Source of the DNA: Qipengyuania psychrotolerans
GTDB taxonomy: Bacteria > Pseudomonadota > Alphaproteobacteria > Sphingomonadales > Sphingomonadaceae
Reading direction: 5' to 3'
Assembly: GCF_019711355.1 (NCBI RefSeq)
Contig: NZ_CP081297.1
Span: 310,001 to 374,000, forward strand
Length of the DNA: 64,000 nt
A program made the position numbers and the translations under genes. How positions within the stretch are numbered: position 1 is the first letter of the stretch; every line of letters begins with the position of its first letter. Below are positions 37,250 through 49,782 of this stretch, one piece after another. The notes under the pieces are model-generated. The model ran no database searches. It was given only the letters and a program-made list of their open reading frames with translations, and had not been told where the DNA came from.

Positions 37250-38209
37250 ATGCGGACCGAAGCCATCTTTCGCGCGCTTGCCGATCCTACCCGCCTGCGT
37301 ATTTTGCGCTTGCTGGGTTCGATGGAGCTTGCCGTGGGCGAAGTGGCTCAGGTTCTCGGGCAGAGCCAGCCGCGCGTTTCACGTCATATCGGGATATTGT
37401 GCGATGCCGGTCTTGCCGAACGTCGCCGCGAAGGCAGCTGGATATTCCTGCGGGCGCGCGGCGATGCCGCGCTGTGCGACGATGTGCTGCGCTTGCTCAA
37501 ACAAGCCGAGATCGCCGATCCCGTATTTGCTGAGCTTTGCGAAGGGGATCGCCGCAAGCTGGCAGAAATCCGCTCGGCGCGTGAACAGCAGGCCGAACAA
37601 TATTTTGCAGATCACGCCGACGATTGGGACGAACTACGCCGGCTTCATTCGTCGGATGACGAGGTGGAAGCCGCCTTGCGCGCATCGCTCGGCGACCTGA
37701 ACCTTGGCCGCCTGCTCGATATCGGCACGGGCACCGGACGCATGGCCGAGCTTTTCGCCGAAGGTGCCGAACACATTGTCGCGCTGGACAAAAGCCTCGC
37801 GATGTTGCGCGTTGCACGGGCCAAGTTGCAGCATTTGCCCACCGACCGGGTCGAGTTGATACAGGGCGATTTCGCATCGCTCCCGTTCCCTTCGGGCAGC
37901 TTTGACACTGTCCTGTTTCACCAGGTCCTGCATTTTGCGCCGAGCCCGGCGCTGGTCCTTTCGGAGGCGGCCCGGGTCACCCGCGAAAACGGGCAGGTTG
38001 CGATCGTCGATTTCGCCGCGCATCAGCGCGAAGAGCTGCGCGAACGTCATGCCCACGCCCGGCTTGGCTTTGCTGACGACCACATGGCGCGATTGCTTGA
38101 AGATGCAGGCTTTGTGCCTGCTGATCCGGTGGCGCTTGAAGATGGCGAACTGGCCGTGAAAATCTGGATTGCACGTCGCCGGATGGCGGAAGGAAGGAAA
38201 GCGTCTTGA
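37250..38209 (+). CDS. ArsR-family regulator fused to a SAM-dependent methyltransferase domain (SahR-like)
   Basis: 319 residues. An N-terminal ArsR winged helix (about 1-85) with FRALADPTRLRILRLLG and recognition helix VLGQSQPRVSRHIGIL. A linker (about 90-145) leads to a class I methyltransferase fold with SAM-loop LLDIGTGTGRMAELF (155-169), VALDKS and FDTVLFHQVLHFAPSP. In proteobacteria such fusions control methionine-cycle genes, probably sensing SAM or S-adenosylhomocysteine through the methyltransferase-like domain. The genes that follow (metF and two metH parts) fit this. Its stop overlaps the metF start (TTGA). Confidence 0.88.
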   Translation: MRTEAIFRALADPTRLRILRLLGSMELAVGEVAQVLGQSQPRVSRHIGILCDAGLAERRREGSWIFLRARGDAALCDDVLRLLKQAEIADPVFAELCEGDRRKLAEIRSAREQQAEQYFADHADDWDELRRLHSSDDEVEAALRASLGDLNLGRLLDIGTGTGRMAELFAEGAEHIVALDKSLAMLRVARAKLQHLPTDRVELIQGDFASLPFPSGSFDTVLFHQVLHFAPSPALVLSEAARVTRENGQVAIVDFAAHQREELRERHAHARLGFADDHMARLLEDAGFVPADPVALEDGELAVKIWIARRRMAEGRKAS

Positions 38210-39132
38210 GCCCGACACTCGATCAGATGCGCGAAGCACAGCGCGCACTCGAAGCACCGCTTTTCTCAGGCCTAGCGGGCGATATCGACGTAAGCTTCGA
38301 ATTCTTTCCGCCCAAGACGGACAAGATGGCGCAGACCTTGTGGCACAGCGTGGAAACGCTCTCGCCCCTGTCGCCGCGCTTTGTTTCGGTCACCTATGGC
38401 GCCGGGGGCTCGACCCGTGAACGGACCCACGAGGCTGTTCGCAGGATCGTCAACGAAACTCAGATGCCTGCCGCTGCGCACCTCACCTGTGTCAATGCGA
38501 CGCGCGAAGAGGTCGATGCCGTCGCGCGCGAGTACTGGGAAGAAGGTGTGCGCCACATCGTCGCCCTGCGCGGCGATCCGCCGGAGGGCGGCAGCGCGTA
38601 CACCCCGCACCCGGGTGGCTACGCGAATGCAGCCGAGCTGATCGCGGGCCTGAAGAAGGTCGCCGATTTCGAAATTTCGGTAGCTGCCTATCCGGAAGTT
38701 CACCCGGATTCGCCCGACCGGCAGGCCGATCTCGACAATCTGAAACGCAAATTCGATGCCGGAGCGACGCGGGCGATCACGCAGTTCTTCTTCGATCCGG
38801 AATGCTTCTTCGAATTTCGCGACAAGGCCGTCGCAGCGGGCATCGAAGGGGAGATCGTACCCGGCGTCATGCCAGTGCTGAGCTTCAGCGCGGTTCAGCG
38901 CATGAGCGGTCTGTGCGGCACCGGCATTCCCGATTGGATGGAAGGCCTGTTCGAGGGGCTCGACGAAAAACCCGAGGCGCGCCAATTGGTCAGCGCCACC
39001 ATAGCGGCTGAAATGTGCCGCAGGCTGTATGCTGGCGGTGTCCGCCAGTTCCATTTCTACACGTTGAACCGCGCCGAATTGAGTTATGCGATTTGCCACA
39101 TGCTCGGTCTGCGTCCGGAGGCCAGGCAATGA
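38206..39132 (+). CDS. metF: 5,10-methylenetetrahydrofolate reductase
   Basis: 308 residues if started at TTG 38206, which overlaps the previous stop and has GGAAGGAAA upstream; ATG 38227 is an alternative. MTHFR barrel motifs are clear: ISFEFFPPKTDKM-like VSFEFFPPKTDKMAQTL (catalytic Glu region), SVTYGAGGSTRERT, AAHLTCVNATREE, VALRGDPPEGG (FAD-binding), AAYPEVHPDSPD and ITQFFFDPECFFEF. It reduces methylene-THF to methyl-THF, the methyl donor for MetH encoded next. The stop overlaps the next ATG. Confidence 0.95.
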   Translation: MSPTLDQMREAQRALEAPLFSGLAGDIDVSFEFFPPKTDKMAQTLWHSVETLSPLSPRFVSVTYGAGGSTRERTHEAVRRIVNETQMPAAAHLTCVNATREEVDAVAREYWEEGVRHIVALRGDPPEGGSAYTPHPGGYANAAELIAGLKKVADFEISVAAYPEVHPDSPDRQADLDNLKRKFDAGATRAITQFFFDPECFFEFRDKAVAAGIEGEIVPGVMPVLSFSAVQRMSGLCGTGIPDWMEGLFEGLDEKPEARQLVSATIAAEMCRRLYAGGVRQFHFYTLNRAELSYAICHMLGLRPEARQ

Positions 39133-40168
39133 CCAAGCGCGAAGAGTTTGAAGCTGCCGCCAGCAAAGGCATCCTGATCAAGGACGGTCCTTACGGAACG
39201 GAAATCCAGCGCGCTGCACTCGCGCCAGAGGATTACGCAGGCGATACCGGTCTGGCAGCCGACCAGAAGGGTAATAACGACCTCGTGAACCTGACCCAGC
39301 CGCAGGTCATTCGGGCCATTTGCGATAGTTATATCGACGCAGGCGCGCACATCCTTGCCACCAATACATTCAATGCGAACCGCATCAGCCAGGCCGACTA
39401 CGGCGCCGAAGGACTGGTGCGCGACATCAATGTTTCGGCCGCGCGTATCATTCGCGAGGCGATCGATGCGCGTGACGACGGCGTGCAGCGCTTTGTCGCC
39501 GGTGCGGTCGGCCCGACCAACAAGACTTTATCGCTGTCACCCGATGTTGAAGACCCCGGTTACCGCGAGGTCACCTTCGATGAAATCGTCGATGTCTACC
39601 GTGAGCAGTGTACTGCGCTGATCGAAGGCGGAGCGGACTTCATCCTGATTGAAACCGTGTTCGATACGCTCAATTGCAAGGCGGCAATCATGGCGGTGAA
39701 GCGGGTCGAGCGTGAACTTGGCCGGGATATACCGCTGATGATTTCGCTGACCCTGACCGACCTGTCGGGCCGCAATCTGTCGGGCCATACGGTCGAGGCA
39801 TTCTGGTACACTGTCCGCCACGCCAAGCCGCTGACCATCGGGCTGAACTGCAGCTTCGGTGCAGAACAATTGCGGCCGCATGTGCAGATATTGTCCGATA
39901 TCGCCGACACGTATCTCATGGCCTACCCGAATGCGGGCCTGCCGAACGATCTCGGTGAATATGACGAAGTGCCGGAAACCACCGCTGCGCTCACCCGCGT
40001 ATGGGCGGAGAACGGCCGTATCAATGCGCTCGGCGGGTGCTGCGGCTCCACTCCGGCCCATATCGCTGCCATGGCGAAGGCAGTAGAGGGGCTGGCACCG
40101 CGCAAATTGCCGGTGATTGCCCCCGACATGCACCTCGCCGGTCTCGAACCATTTACGATTGCTGCCTG

Positions 40169-40169
<1 letters not shown>
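39129..40169 (+). CDS. metH: Methionine synthase part 1: homocysteine S-methyltransferase domain protein
   Basis: 346 residues holding only the zinc-binding homocysteine domain: [14 protein letters not shown] near the start, [45 protein letters not shown] with one Zn cysteine, and [14 protein letters not shown] with the other two. In E. coli this is the first domain of one MetH chain; here it ends and the remaining domains begin in the overlapping TGATG of the next gene. The start overlaps the metF stop (ATGA). The split looks natural, not a frameshift, because each half has complete ends and its own start. Confidence 0.93.
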
Positions 40170-42793
<2,624 letters not shown>

Positions 42794-42824
42794 CGAGCGC
42801 GGCGCGCTCGCGCAGCGTGCGGCC

Positions 42825-44009
42825 ATGCGTGCCATTGCCCTTGTTCTCGCCCCGCTTGCTGCCGCGTGTTCGACCGTGACGAGCGAGCCCGCCCCTCCCG
42901 CCAGCGTGGCAGTGGTTTTTGACCGCGAAACTATGACGCGACCCATTATCGAGGGTGTCGCCGATCGCGGCACAGGAAGGCCGGTCGAAGCCAACGACCC
43001 CGTCCGAATTGCCAGCATTTCGAAGTTGATCATGGCGCTCGCAACCTTGCAGCTTGTCGATGAAGGCAAGGTCGAATTAGGCGCGGACGTATCGGACTAT
43101 CTTGGCTGGAAGGTACGCCACCCCGATTATCCGGATGTGCCGGTTACGCTTGCGCAATTGCTGATGCACCGTTCGGGCCTGCGGGACGATGCGGGCTATG
43201 TCGTGCCTTTGGGCGAAAGCCTGGAAACCCGGCTGGCGGAGCCGGAAGCATGGTATCGCGGCGCCCCTCCGGGCGATGCTCCTTTCGAATATGCCAATCT
43301 TGGATCACCGCTGGTAGCTACGGTACTCGAAGCGGCGAGCGGTGAGCGTTATGATCGTCTGATTGATCGTACCTTATTTGCTCCGCTCGGGATCGAAGCG
43401 TGTCTCAACTGGATAGGCTGCTCGCAAGGGTTCGCCGATAGTGCCGTCGTGCTTTATCGCAGTGGCGGCGAAGTGGCACGAGATGATGCGGCAGACCGGC
43501 CACCGAACTGCACCATCCCTGTCGGCGATGGGGAGGATTGCAGTCTCGAAAACTACCAACCGGGCACCAATGCTTCCATCTTCTCACCCCAGGGCGGCGT
43601 ACGGATCGGTATGGAGGACCTGGCGAAAATCGGCCAGGAACTCCTCAAGCCGGCGGAGCAGAGTTTTTTCTCCGAGAGGGTGTTGGGTGAACTGATCTTC
43701 TCGATGATGGCCGCCCCGAAGAATGTCGAGTTTTTCTGCGGTTACGGCGCTGGTATCCAGATGATCGAAGTGCCGAACCATGGATGTAACGATGCCCTGT
43801 TCGGCGATGGGAAACCTCGCATCGGGCACGCCGGTGAAGCATACGGTTTGCGCTCAGGCCTGTGGCTCGATCACGAAGGGGGCACGGGCATCGCCTATTT
43901 CGTGACTGCTGTGCCCGACCGGACCGCACCCGATGAAGGCGGTTTCGCACCTGAAGAAGTGGCGCTCGTGCGCCGCGCGCAGGAAATGACCGCCAAAGCG
44001 GGGAAATAA
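42825..44009 (+). CDS. Serine hydrolase of the beta-lactamase class C/PBP-like family, lipoprotein
   Basis: 394 residues. The N-terminus ends in a lipobox LAAAC (Cys15), so it is probably lipid-anchored. The catalytic Ser-x-x-Lys is SISK at 64-67, Tyr156 in FEYANLG supplies the YxN motif, and HAG in RIGHAGEAYG near the C-terminus is in the KTG-equivalent place. The family includes esterases, D-aminopeptidases and class C beta-lactamases; sequence alone does not decide, and resistance should not be assumed. It follows metH by 31 bases and could be read through from it. Confidence 0.85.
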   Translation: MRAIALVLAPLAAACSTVTSEPAPPASVAVVFDRETMTRPIIEGVADRGTGRPVEANDPVRIASISKLIMALATLQLVDEGKVELGADVSDYLGWKVRHPDYPDVPVTLAQLLMHRSGLRDDAGYVVPLGESLETRLAEPEAWYRGAPPGDAPFEYANLGSPLVATVLEAASGERYDRLIDRTLFAPLGIEACLNWIGCSQGFADSAVVLYRSGGEVARDDAADRPPNCTIPVGDGEDCSLENYQPGTNASIFSPQGGVRIGMEDLAKIGQELLKPAEQSFFSERVLGELIFSMMAAPKNVEFFCGYGAGIQMIEVPNHGCNDALFGDGKPRIGHAGEAYGLRSGLWLDHEGGTGIAYFVTAVPDRTAPDEGGFAPEEVALVRRAQEMTAKAGK

Positions 44010-44094
44010 GCGCATTTCGCCTGTTCTAGGCAATTGACCGCACCGCCCGAATCGCGCATCGCCGATCCGTCGGCCACGGAAGCGATTCTGCGGC

Positions 44095-44290
44095 AGGCGC
44101 GCATGGGAGAGACTGCGCGGGGAAGTCCGCGCAGCGCCGAAGGAGCAACCGCCCCGGAAACTCTCAGGCCAAGGGACCGTGCGCTGCCATCGACACTCTG
44201 GAAAGCGCCCTTCGCGTCTCGCGGCGGGCCACCGAAGGGGTAAGCCTGCTCATTTGCAGGCCAGTCTCTCAGGTCACCCGACAGAGGGGG
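44095..44290 (+). ncRNA. Tandem glycine riboswitch upstream of gcvT
   Basis: Two aptamers in series in the 338-base gap before the gcv genes. Aptamer 1 (about 44098-44186): GGGAGAGA, then GCGCCGAAGGAGCAAC, CTCTCAGGCCAAGGGACCG, with the closing stem GCGCATGG against CCGTGCGC. A short linker follows. Aptamer 2 (about 44194-44290): CTCTGGAAAG, ACCGAAGGGGTAAG, CTCTCAGGTCACCCGACAGAG, with CTCTG (44196) pairing CAGAG (44282). The tandem order and both core motifs fit the glycine riboswitch, which switches on the glycine cleavage system when glycine is abundant. A weak TTGACC at 44034-44039 may be part of the promoter. Confidence 0.93.
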
Positions 44291-44302
44291 CATGCGTTTG
44301 TA

Positions 44303-44322
44303 CGGCGCCTATCCGGGCGCCG
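44303..44322 (+). promoter_or_regulatory. Hairpin in the gcvT leader, possible riboswitch expression platform
   Basis: CGGCGCC at 44303-44309 pairs with GGCGCCG at 44316-44322 around a 6-base loop, between aptamer 2 and the gcvT ribosome site (AAGGA near 44336). No T-run follows, so control of ribosome access or of an alternative fold seems more likely than classic termination. Confidence 0.45.
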
Positions 44323-44347
44323 CCATGCTTGCCACTAAGGACGGGTC

Positions 44348-45520
44348 TTGAGCGACGAAAACGATACACCGCCGGAAATTGAAAAGCTGCCGCTTGATGC
44401 CTGGCATCGCGGCAAGGGTGCGCGCATGGTGCCCTTCGCGGGCTACGAGATGCCGATCCAGTTTGACGGCATCGTCGTGGAACACGAATGGACCCGCAGC
44501 CAGGCGGGACTGTTCGACGTGAGCCACATGGGCCAGCTCATGCTGACCGGCGAAAATGTCGCCGAGGAGCTCGAGAAGCTGCTGCCCGGCGCCATCACGA
44601 CGCTCAAGCCGGGCAAAGTGCGCTATTCGCTTCTGATCGACGAAGATGGCGGCATTCTTGATGACCTGATGGTCACCAATGCCACCCCGTGGATCGAAGC
44701 CGACGAGGAAGCCGGTACAGAGGGGCACTGGGGCGATCCAGCCTATTACCTGGTGGTCAACGGTGCGATGAAATGGGACGATATCGCCCATCTGCGCGAG
44801 CATCTGCCCGACGAAATCACCCTTACGCACATGGACGAACAGGCGCTGATCGCGCTGCAAGGTCCCAATGCCGCCACCGCGCTGAACCGTGTGATGCGCA
44901 ACGTGATCGACGACATGATTTTCATGGAAAGCGTCGTGCACGACTTTGGCGAATGGCCGCTCCGCATCACTCGCGCAGGCTATACCGGCGAAGACGGTTT
45001 CGAAATCTCGGTTCCTGCCGCATTTGCTGAATCGCTGTGCGACCGCCTGTGCGCCGAAATCGAGGTTCGCCCGTGCGGACTTGGTGCGCGTGACAGTCTT
45101 CGCCTCGAAGCGGGCCTGCCGCTTTACGGTCACGATATCACCACTGAAACCGACCCGGTATCCGCTGATCTCGGCTTTGCGCTGACCAAGCGCCGCCGCG
45201 AGGAAGGCGGCTGGATGGGCCACGAGCCAGTGATGCGCGTCTTCAACGAAGGGCCTGCCCAAAAGCGCGTCGGCCTGACGCTGGAAGGCCGCTTGCCAGC
45301 CCGTGAAGGGGCCAAGGTGTTCGACGGCGACACGGAAATCGGCCGGATCACCAGCGGCGGCTTTTCGCCCACGCTCGGTCACCCGATTGCCATGGGGTAT
45401 CTGGAAAAAAGCTACCTCGAACCGGGAACCGAGATCGAAGTCGAGGTTCGTAACAAGAGACTGCCCGCGAAGGTCGCATCCATGCCCTTCGTTCCCCATC
45501 GCTACTACAGAGGGAAATGA
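44348..45520 (+). CDS. gcvT: Glycine cleavage system T protein (aminomethyltransferase)
   Basis: 390 residues from TTG 44348, with AAGGA about 8 bases ahead. Motifs: [58 protein letters not shown] (folate-binding Asp), [15 protein letters not shown], and [21 protein letters not shown]. It takes the aminomethyl group from lipoyl-GcvH to THF, releasing ammonia. An insertion near 110-130 ([18 protein letters not shown]) is longer than in E. coli GcvT but otherwise the protein looks complete. Its stop overlaps the short upstream ATG of gcvH. Confidence 0.95.
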   Translation: MSDENDTPPEIEKLPLDAWHRGKGARMVPFAGYEMPIQFDGIVVEHEWTRSQAGLFDVSHMGQLMLTGENVAEELEKLLPGAITTLKPGKVRYSLLIDEDGGILDDLMVTNATPWIEADEEAGTEGHWGDPAYYLVVNGAMKWDDIAHLREHLPDEITLTHMDEQALIALQGPNAATALNRVMRNVIDDMIFMESVVHDFGEWPLRITRAGYTGEDGFEISVPAAFAESLCDRLCAEIEVRPCGLGARDSLRLEAGLPLYGHDITTETDPVSADLGFALTKRRREEGGWMGHEPVMRVFNEGPAQKRVGLTLEGRLPAREGAKVFDGDTEIGRITSGGFSPTLGHPIAMGYLEKSYLEPGTEIEVEVRNKRLPAKVASMPFVPHRYYRGK

Positions 45521-45525
45521 GAAAG

Positions 45526-45897
45526 ATGGCCCGTTATTTCACTGAAGAACACGAATGGATCGACCTTGAAGGCGACACTGCGACGGTAGGCATTACCGAT
45601 TTCGCGCAGGAACAACTGGGCGATATCGTGTTCGTCGAACTGCCGGAAAGCGGCACCATGCTCGAAAAGGGCAAGGATGCTGCTGTGGTCGAAAGCGTGA
45701 AGGCAGCGAGCGATGTCTACGCTCCGATCAATGGCGAAGTAACCGAAGCTAATGCCGCTCTGGAAGACGATCCGGCGCTGGTGAACACCTCGCCCGAAGA
45801 AGATGGCTGGTTCTTCCGCATGACGGTTTCCGACAAGTCCCAACTCGAAGGGCTGATGGACGCCAAGGCTTACAAGAGCTTCTGCGACGAGCTGTAA
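45526..45897 (+). CDS. gcvH: Glycine cleavage system H protein
   Basis: 123 residues from ATG 45526, since the family starts [11 protein letters not shown] and AGAGGG lies 11 bases upstream; ATG 45517 (3 codons earlier, overlapping the gcvT stop) is also possible. The lipoyl-attachment lysine is Lys59 in [14 protein letters not shown]. It shuttles the methylamine intermediate between GcvP, GcvT and the L protein. Confidence 0.95.
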   Translation: MARYFTEEHEWIDLEGDTATVGITDFAQEQLGDIVFVELPESGTMLEKGKDAAVVESVKAASDVYAPINGEVTEANAALEDDPALVNTSPEEDGWFFRMTVSDKSQLEGLMDAKAYKSFCDEL

Positions 45898-45903
45898 TCT
45901 GAT

Positions 45904-45931
45904 CGCCCGTCACGGGCGCTAGGGGTTTTTT
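45904..45931 (+). terminator. Hairpin with T-run between gcvH and gcvPA (possible attenuator)
   Basis: CGCCCG (45904-45909), loop TCA, CGGGCG (45913-45918), then after 7 bases a run of six T (45926-45931). The stem is short and the T-run is displaced, so termination would be partial at best. The AGGGG of the gcvPA ribosome site lies in the gap. It could lower P-protein expression relative to GcvT/H or mark an mRNA-processing point. Confidence 0.4.
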
Positions 45932-45932
45932 G

Positions 45933-47294
45933 ATGCGTTATCTGCCGCTTACCGACACCGACCGTTCGGAAATGCTCGCTGTTATCGGCGCGCCCGATGT
46001 CGATGCACTGTTTGCCGATGTGCCTGAAGAGGCGCGGCTGACTGGCCCGATCCACGGCCTGCCCATGCACGCCAGCGAAATGGCGGTCGAAAAGCATATG
46101 CGAAAGCTGTCGAAGAAGAACCTCGCGGCAGCAGATGCGGCATTCTTCATCGGTGCGGGTGCCTATCGCCACCACGTCCCGGCATCCGTCGATCACATCA
46201 TCCAGCGCGGCGAGTTCCTGACCGCATACACGCCCTATCAGCCGGAAATCGCCCAGGGCACGCTGCAGATGCTGTTCGAATTCCAGAGCCAGGTCGCACG
46301 GCTCTACGGTTGTCACGTGGCAAATGCGTCCATGTATGATGGTTCGACCGCTTGCTGGGAAGCGGTGGCGATGGCAGGCCGCGTCACGCGCAAGAAGCGC
46401 GCAGTTCTCTCTGGCGCATTGCACCCGCACTATGCCGAAGTCGTGAAGACGATGGCGAAGTTCACCGAGGACGAGATTGCGCACGCGAAGCTCGCACTTC
46501 AGCCGCAACCCGACAATGATGGTCTGATTTCCCGGATTGACGATCAGACGAGCTGCGTCGTGGTGCAATACCCTGACATCCTTGGCCGCCTGCCGGATCT
46601 TCGCCAGATCGCCGATGCCGCGCATGAAAAGGGCGCGCTGTTGATCGTCGTGAACACCGAACCTGTAGCCTTGGGCGCGATCACTTCGCCCGGAGAATTG
46701 GGCGCGGATATCGTCGTTGGCGAAGGCCAGTCGATCGGCGTAGGCCTCCAGTTTGGCGGCCCCTATCTCGGCCTGTTCGCCGTGACCAACCAGAAGCATG
46801 TGCGCCAGATGCCGGGCCGCCTGTGCGGCGAAACTGTCGATGCAGAGGGCAAGCGCGGTTTCGTCCTGACGCTTTCCACGCGCGAACAGCATATCCGCCG
46901 CGAGAAAGCCACGTCGAACATCTGCACCAATTCCGGCCTATGCGCGCTTGCTTTCAGCGTCCACATGACGCTGCTGGGCGAGAAGGGCCTGCGCCAGCTG
47001 GCGATGGAAAACCACCGGCTCGCCTGCATTGCTGCGGACCGGTTGGCAAAGATGCCCGGCGTCAGCGTACTCAACGAAAGCTTCTTCAACGAGTTTACGA
47101 TCCGGATCGGTCGGGATGCCCGCGAGGTCGTGCGCACTCTGGCAGACAAGGGCGTGCTCGCCGGGGTTTCGCTTGGCCGCTTGTTCCCCGACGCGGACGG
47201 ATTGGCCGACGGCCTGCTCGTCGCTGTTACTGAAACTACCAGCGAGGAGGACATCGAAACGCTTGCCTCCACGCTTGAGGAGGTGCTGTCGTGA
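45933..47294 (+). CDS. gcvPA: Glycine dehydrogenase (decarboxylating) subunit 1
   Basis: 453 residues from ATG 45933, with AGGGG 7 bases ahead. N-terminal [18 protein letters not shown], then [55 protein letters not shown] and [22 protein letters not shown]. This is the N-terminal half of P protein, encoded separately as in many bacteria. With GcvPB it decarboxylates glycine using PLP. Its stop overlaps the gcvPB GTG (GTGA). Confidence 0.95.
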   Translation: MRYLPLTDTDRSEMLAVIGAPDVDALFADVPEEARLTGPIHGLPMHASEMAVEKHMRKLSKKNLAAADAAFFIGAGAYRHHVPASVDHIIQRGEFLTAYTPYQPEIAQGTLQMLFEFQSQVARLYGCHVANASMYDGSTACWEAVAMAGRVTRKKRAVLSGALHPHYAEVVKTMAKFTEDEIAHAKLALQPQPDNDGLISRIDDQTSCVVVQYPDILGRLPDLRQIADAAHEKGALLIVVNTEPVALGAITSPGELGADIVVGEGQSIGVGLQFGGPYLGLFAVTNQKHVRQMPGRLCGETVDAEGKRGFVLTLSTREQHIRREKATSNICTNSGLCALAFSVHMTLLGEKGLRQLAMENHRLACIAADRLAKMPGVSVLNESFFNEFTIRIGRDAREVVRTLADKGVLAGVSLGRLFPDADGLADGLLVAVTETTSEEDIETLASTLEEVLS

Positions 47295-48898
47295 ACGCTC
47301 CGAACCAGTCCGGCTGGAAGCCCGGCACACCTGTCCAGGATCACAACGCCATGAGCGGCCCGGACACCGTCACCGGCAATCGCGCGCTGATGCTTGAAGA
47401 GCCGCTGCTGTTCGAGATCGGTCAGACCGATACGACCGGGGTTGACCTGCCAGAACCGGCGGGCGGCCCGAACCGCCTCGGCGGAATGGACCGAAGTGAA
47501 GCAATTGGCCTGCCCGGTCTTTCAGAGCCGGAAACCGTGCGTCACTACACGCGCCTGTCGCGCCAGAACTACGGTATCGACCTCGGCTTCTTCCCGCTGG
47601 GAAGCTGCACGATGAAGCACAATCCGCGCCTCAATGAAAAGGTCGCGCGGATGCCCGGCTTTGCCGATGTTCATCCGTTGCAGCCGGTAGACACCGTGCG
47701 CGGCGCGCTGGAAGTGGTGAACGAGCTGGCAAACTGGCTGATCGATCTCACCGGTATGCACGGCGTCGCGATGAGCCCCAAGGCGGGCGCTCACGGCGAA
47801 TTGTGCGGTATCCTGTGTATTCGCGCCGCTCTCGAAGCGCGGGGCGATGCGCGCAAGGTCGTGCTCGTGCCCGAAAGTGCGCACGGGACGAACCCTGCAA
47901 CGGCTGCTTTCGCCGGATACGAGGTTGAAGACATTCCCGCGACGTCGGAAGGACGCGTGGACCTCGAAGCGCTGAAGGCGCGCCTTGGGCCCGATGTCGC
48001 TGCGGTGATGATCACGAACCCCAACACCTGCGGCCTGTTCGAGCGCGATATGAAAGCGATCTCGGATGCGGTCCATGCAGCCGGCGGGTTCGTTTATTGC
48101 GACGGCGCGAACTTCAACGCCATCGTTGGCAAAGTGCGCCCGGGCGATCTTGGCGTCGATGCCATGCACATCAATTTGCACAAGACGTTCTCGACCCCGC
48201 ACGGCGGCGGCGGTCCGGGATCAGGTCCGGTCGTCCTGTCCGAAGCGCTCGCGCCTTTTGGTCCGCTCCCCTATGTCGTGCGCACCGATGATGGCTCCGT
48301 GCAGCTGGTCGAAGAAGAAAACGCAGCCGAGTTCCGTCATACGGAGGCTTTCGGCCGCATGACTGCATTCCACGGACAGATGGGCATGTTCACCCGCGCG
48401 CTGACCTATATTCTCAGCCACGGTGCGGACGGCCTCAAGCAGGTTGCCGAAGACGCGGTGCTGAACGCCAATTATCTGCTGCGCAGCCTTGATGACCTGC
48501 TGGATGCACCTTTCGGGCCGAGCGGGCCCTGCATGCATGAAGCGCTGTTTTCGGACGAGGGGTTCGCACAGGATATCTCCACGCTCGATCTCGCCAAGGG
48601 CCTGATCGACGAGGGCTATCATCCGATGACGATGTACTTCCCATTGGTCGTCCATGGCGCAATGTTGATCGAGCCGACCGAGACCGAAAGCAAGGCGGCT
48701 CTGGACCAGTTCGTCAGCGCATTGCGCAGTGTGGCGGAACGTGCGCGCGCCGGGGATGAAAGCCTCAAGACCGCGCCGCATTATGCCCCGCGCCGCCGCC
48801 TCGACGAAACGCTCGCTGCGCGTAAGCCGGTTCTGGCGTATCAGGAGCCTGTCGCCCCGTCGGGTCAGCCCACCATGAGCGAGCAGGGCGGGCGCTAA
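47291..48898 (+). CDS. gcvPB: Glycine dehydrogenase (decarboxylating) subunit 2
   Basis: 535 residues from GTG 47291. The PLP lysine is Lys298 in [21 protein letters not shown]. Other conserved stretches are [52 protein letters not shown] and [17 protein letters not shown]-terminal half of the two-part P protein and last gene of the gcv operon. It converges with the nucleotidyltransferase gene across 4 bases. Confidence 0.95.
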   Translation: MNAPNQSGWKPGTPVQDHNAMSGPDTVTGNRALMLEEPLLFEIGQTDTTGVDLPEPAGGPNRLGGMDRSEAIGLPGLSEPETVRHYTRLSRQNYGIDLGFFPLGSCTMKHNPRLNEKVARMPGFADVHPLQPVDTVRGALEVVNELANWLIDLTGMHGVAMSPKAGAHGELCGILCIRAALEARGDARKVVLVPESAHGTNPATAAFAGYEVEDIPATSEGRVDLEALKARLGPDVAAVMITNPNTCGLFERDMKAISDAVHAAGGFVYCDGANFNAIVGKVRPGDLGVDAMHINLHKTFSTPHGGGGPGSGPVVLSEALAPFGPLPYVVRTDDGSVQLVEEENAAEFRHTEAFGRMTAFHGQMGMFTRALTYILSHGADGLKQVAEDAVLNANYLLRSLDDLLDAPFGPSGPCMHEALFSDEGFAQDISTLDLAKGLIDEGYHPMTMYFPLVVHGAMLIEPTETESKAALDQFVSALRSVAERARAGDESLKTAPHYAPRRRLDETLAARKPVLAYQEPVAPSGQPTMSEQGGR

Positions 48899-48918
48899 CC
48901 GCTCAGCCCGCCTCGCTC
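48877..48918. terminator. Stem-loop spanning the convergent gcvPB and nucleotidyltransferase stops
   Basis: GGCGGGC (48887-48893) pairs with GCCCGCC (48906-48912) around a 12-base loop that holds the gcvPB stop; the stem is extended, past a 4-base bulge, by GAGCGA (48877) with TCGCTC (48913). No T-run. Probably a bidirectional end signal or mRNA stabiliser. Confidence 0.5.
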
Positions 48919-49718
48919 GGGGCACGTTCGCGCAATAGGCGGTCGGTTACTTCCCAGGTCCGCTGGTTGTCGACATCGATGGCACAATAGCCATTGCTCA
49001 TGACAACCGGCTCCATCCGCAGGCCCATGCGCCTGCCGACCTGGCCGAACAGTTTTTCGCGGGTGCCATTGCCGAGGTAGAACCGGACCAGGTTCATGAC
49101 TCCGAATGCTTTCGCGATACGCGCAGGGTGTTTCACGAACTGGCCACCTCCGCGCATGACTTCGGCCGCCCTAAGCGCGTTTTCATTGCCAACCCAATAC
49201 GTGTTGCAGTTGGAAAATCCCCCGTCGGCAAACTGATAGAATTTCGCTTGCCCGCGAGGATCGGCGGCCTGGACATCTTCTTTACGTGCCAATGCGGCAC
49301 CTGCATCGGCCGTGGCGGCAAGCGCGTGGTCGATGAACTCGGCGTAGTCGGCAGGCTTCCACAAGCAATTGTCAGCGGTTGTCACGATCATGGGAAAGGC
49401 CGCGCCCCTTGCGCCTGCAAAGATGCTGTCGACCAGATTGTGGGCACCGGAATGGAACGTAACCCGCCCTTCGGCCACCAAGCGGGCGATCAGGGGAATG
49501 GCTGCAATTTCGTCCGCCTCATGGGCGACGATACGAATTTCGCCGACATTTGCGCATTCCGATAAAGCTAGCGCGGTATGCTCGATCAGCGGCTTGCCAG
49601 CCACGGGCACTACGCATTTTTGCGCTGCACCAGCGTGTTCCGCCAGAGGATCAAGGGCTCCAGAGCGTTTGCCGGCGAGCAGCAACGCAGTGACTTTTCC
49701 AGTAGTATTCATACTCAT
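48903..49718 (-). CDS. MobA-like NTP transferase domain protein
   Basis: 271 residues from ATG 49718 (ATG 49712 is two codons later). The nucleotidyltransferase opening VTALLLAGKRSGALDPLAEHAGAAQKCVVPVAGKPLIEHT contains the G-x-G-x-R-like NTP loop and the lysine of VAGKPLI. MIVTTADNCLWKP holds the metal-binding Asp. The C-terminal half (VMRGGGQFVKHPARIAKAFG, LGNGTREKLFGQVGRRMGL) is less familiar. It probably transfers a nucleotide to a phosphorylated or acidic acceptor, but the substrate is unknown and no pathway partner is adjacent. Confidence 0.75.
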   Translation of the reverse strand: MSMNTTGKVTALLLAGKRSGALDPLAEHAGAAQKCVVPVAGKPLIEHTALALSECANVGEIRIVAHEADEIAAIPLIARLVAEGRVTFHSGAHNLVDSIFAGARGAAFPMIVTTADNCLWKPADYAEFIDHALAATADAGAALARKEDVQAADPRGQAKFYQFADGGFSNCNTYWVGNENALRAAEVMRGGGQFVKHPARIAKAFGVMNLVRFYLGNGTREKLFGQVGRRMGLRMEPVVMSNGYCAIDVDNQRTWEVTDRLLRERAPSEAG

Positions 49719-49782
49719 GGCGGCCGTGTAATAAATATATGCACGCTTGTCATGACCACGCTCAGTGTGCAGCGAAGTAAAA

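Noticed and set aside
42825-44009. Reading the SISK serine hydrolase as a beta-lactamase
   Set aside because: SxxK and YxN motifs are shared with many esterases and peptidases; nothing specific to class C beta-lactamases was seen.
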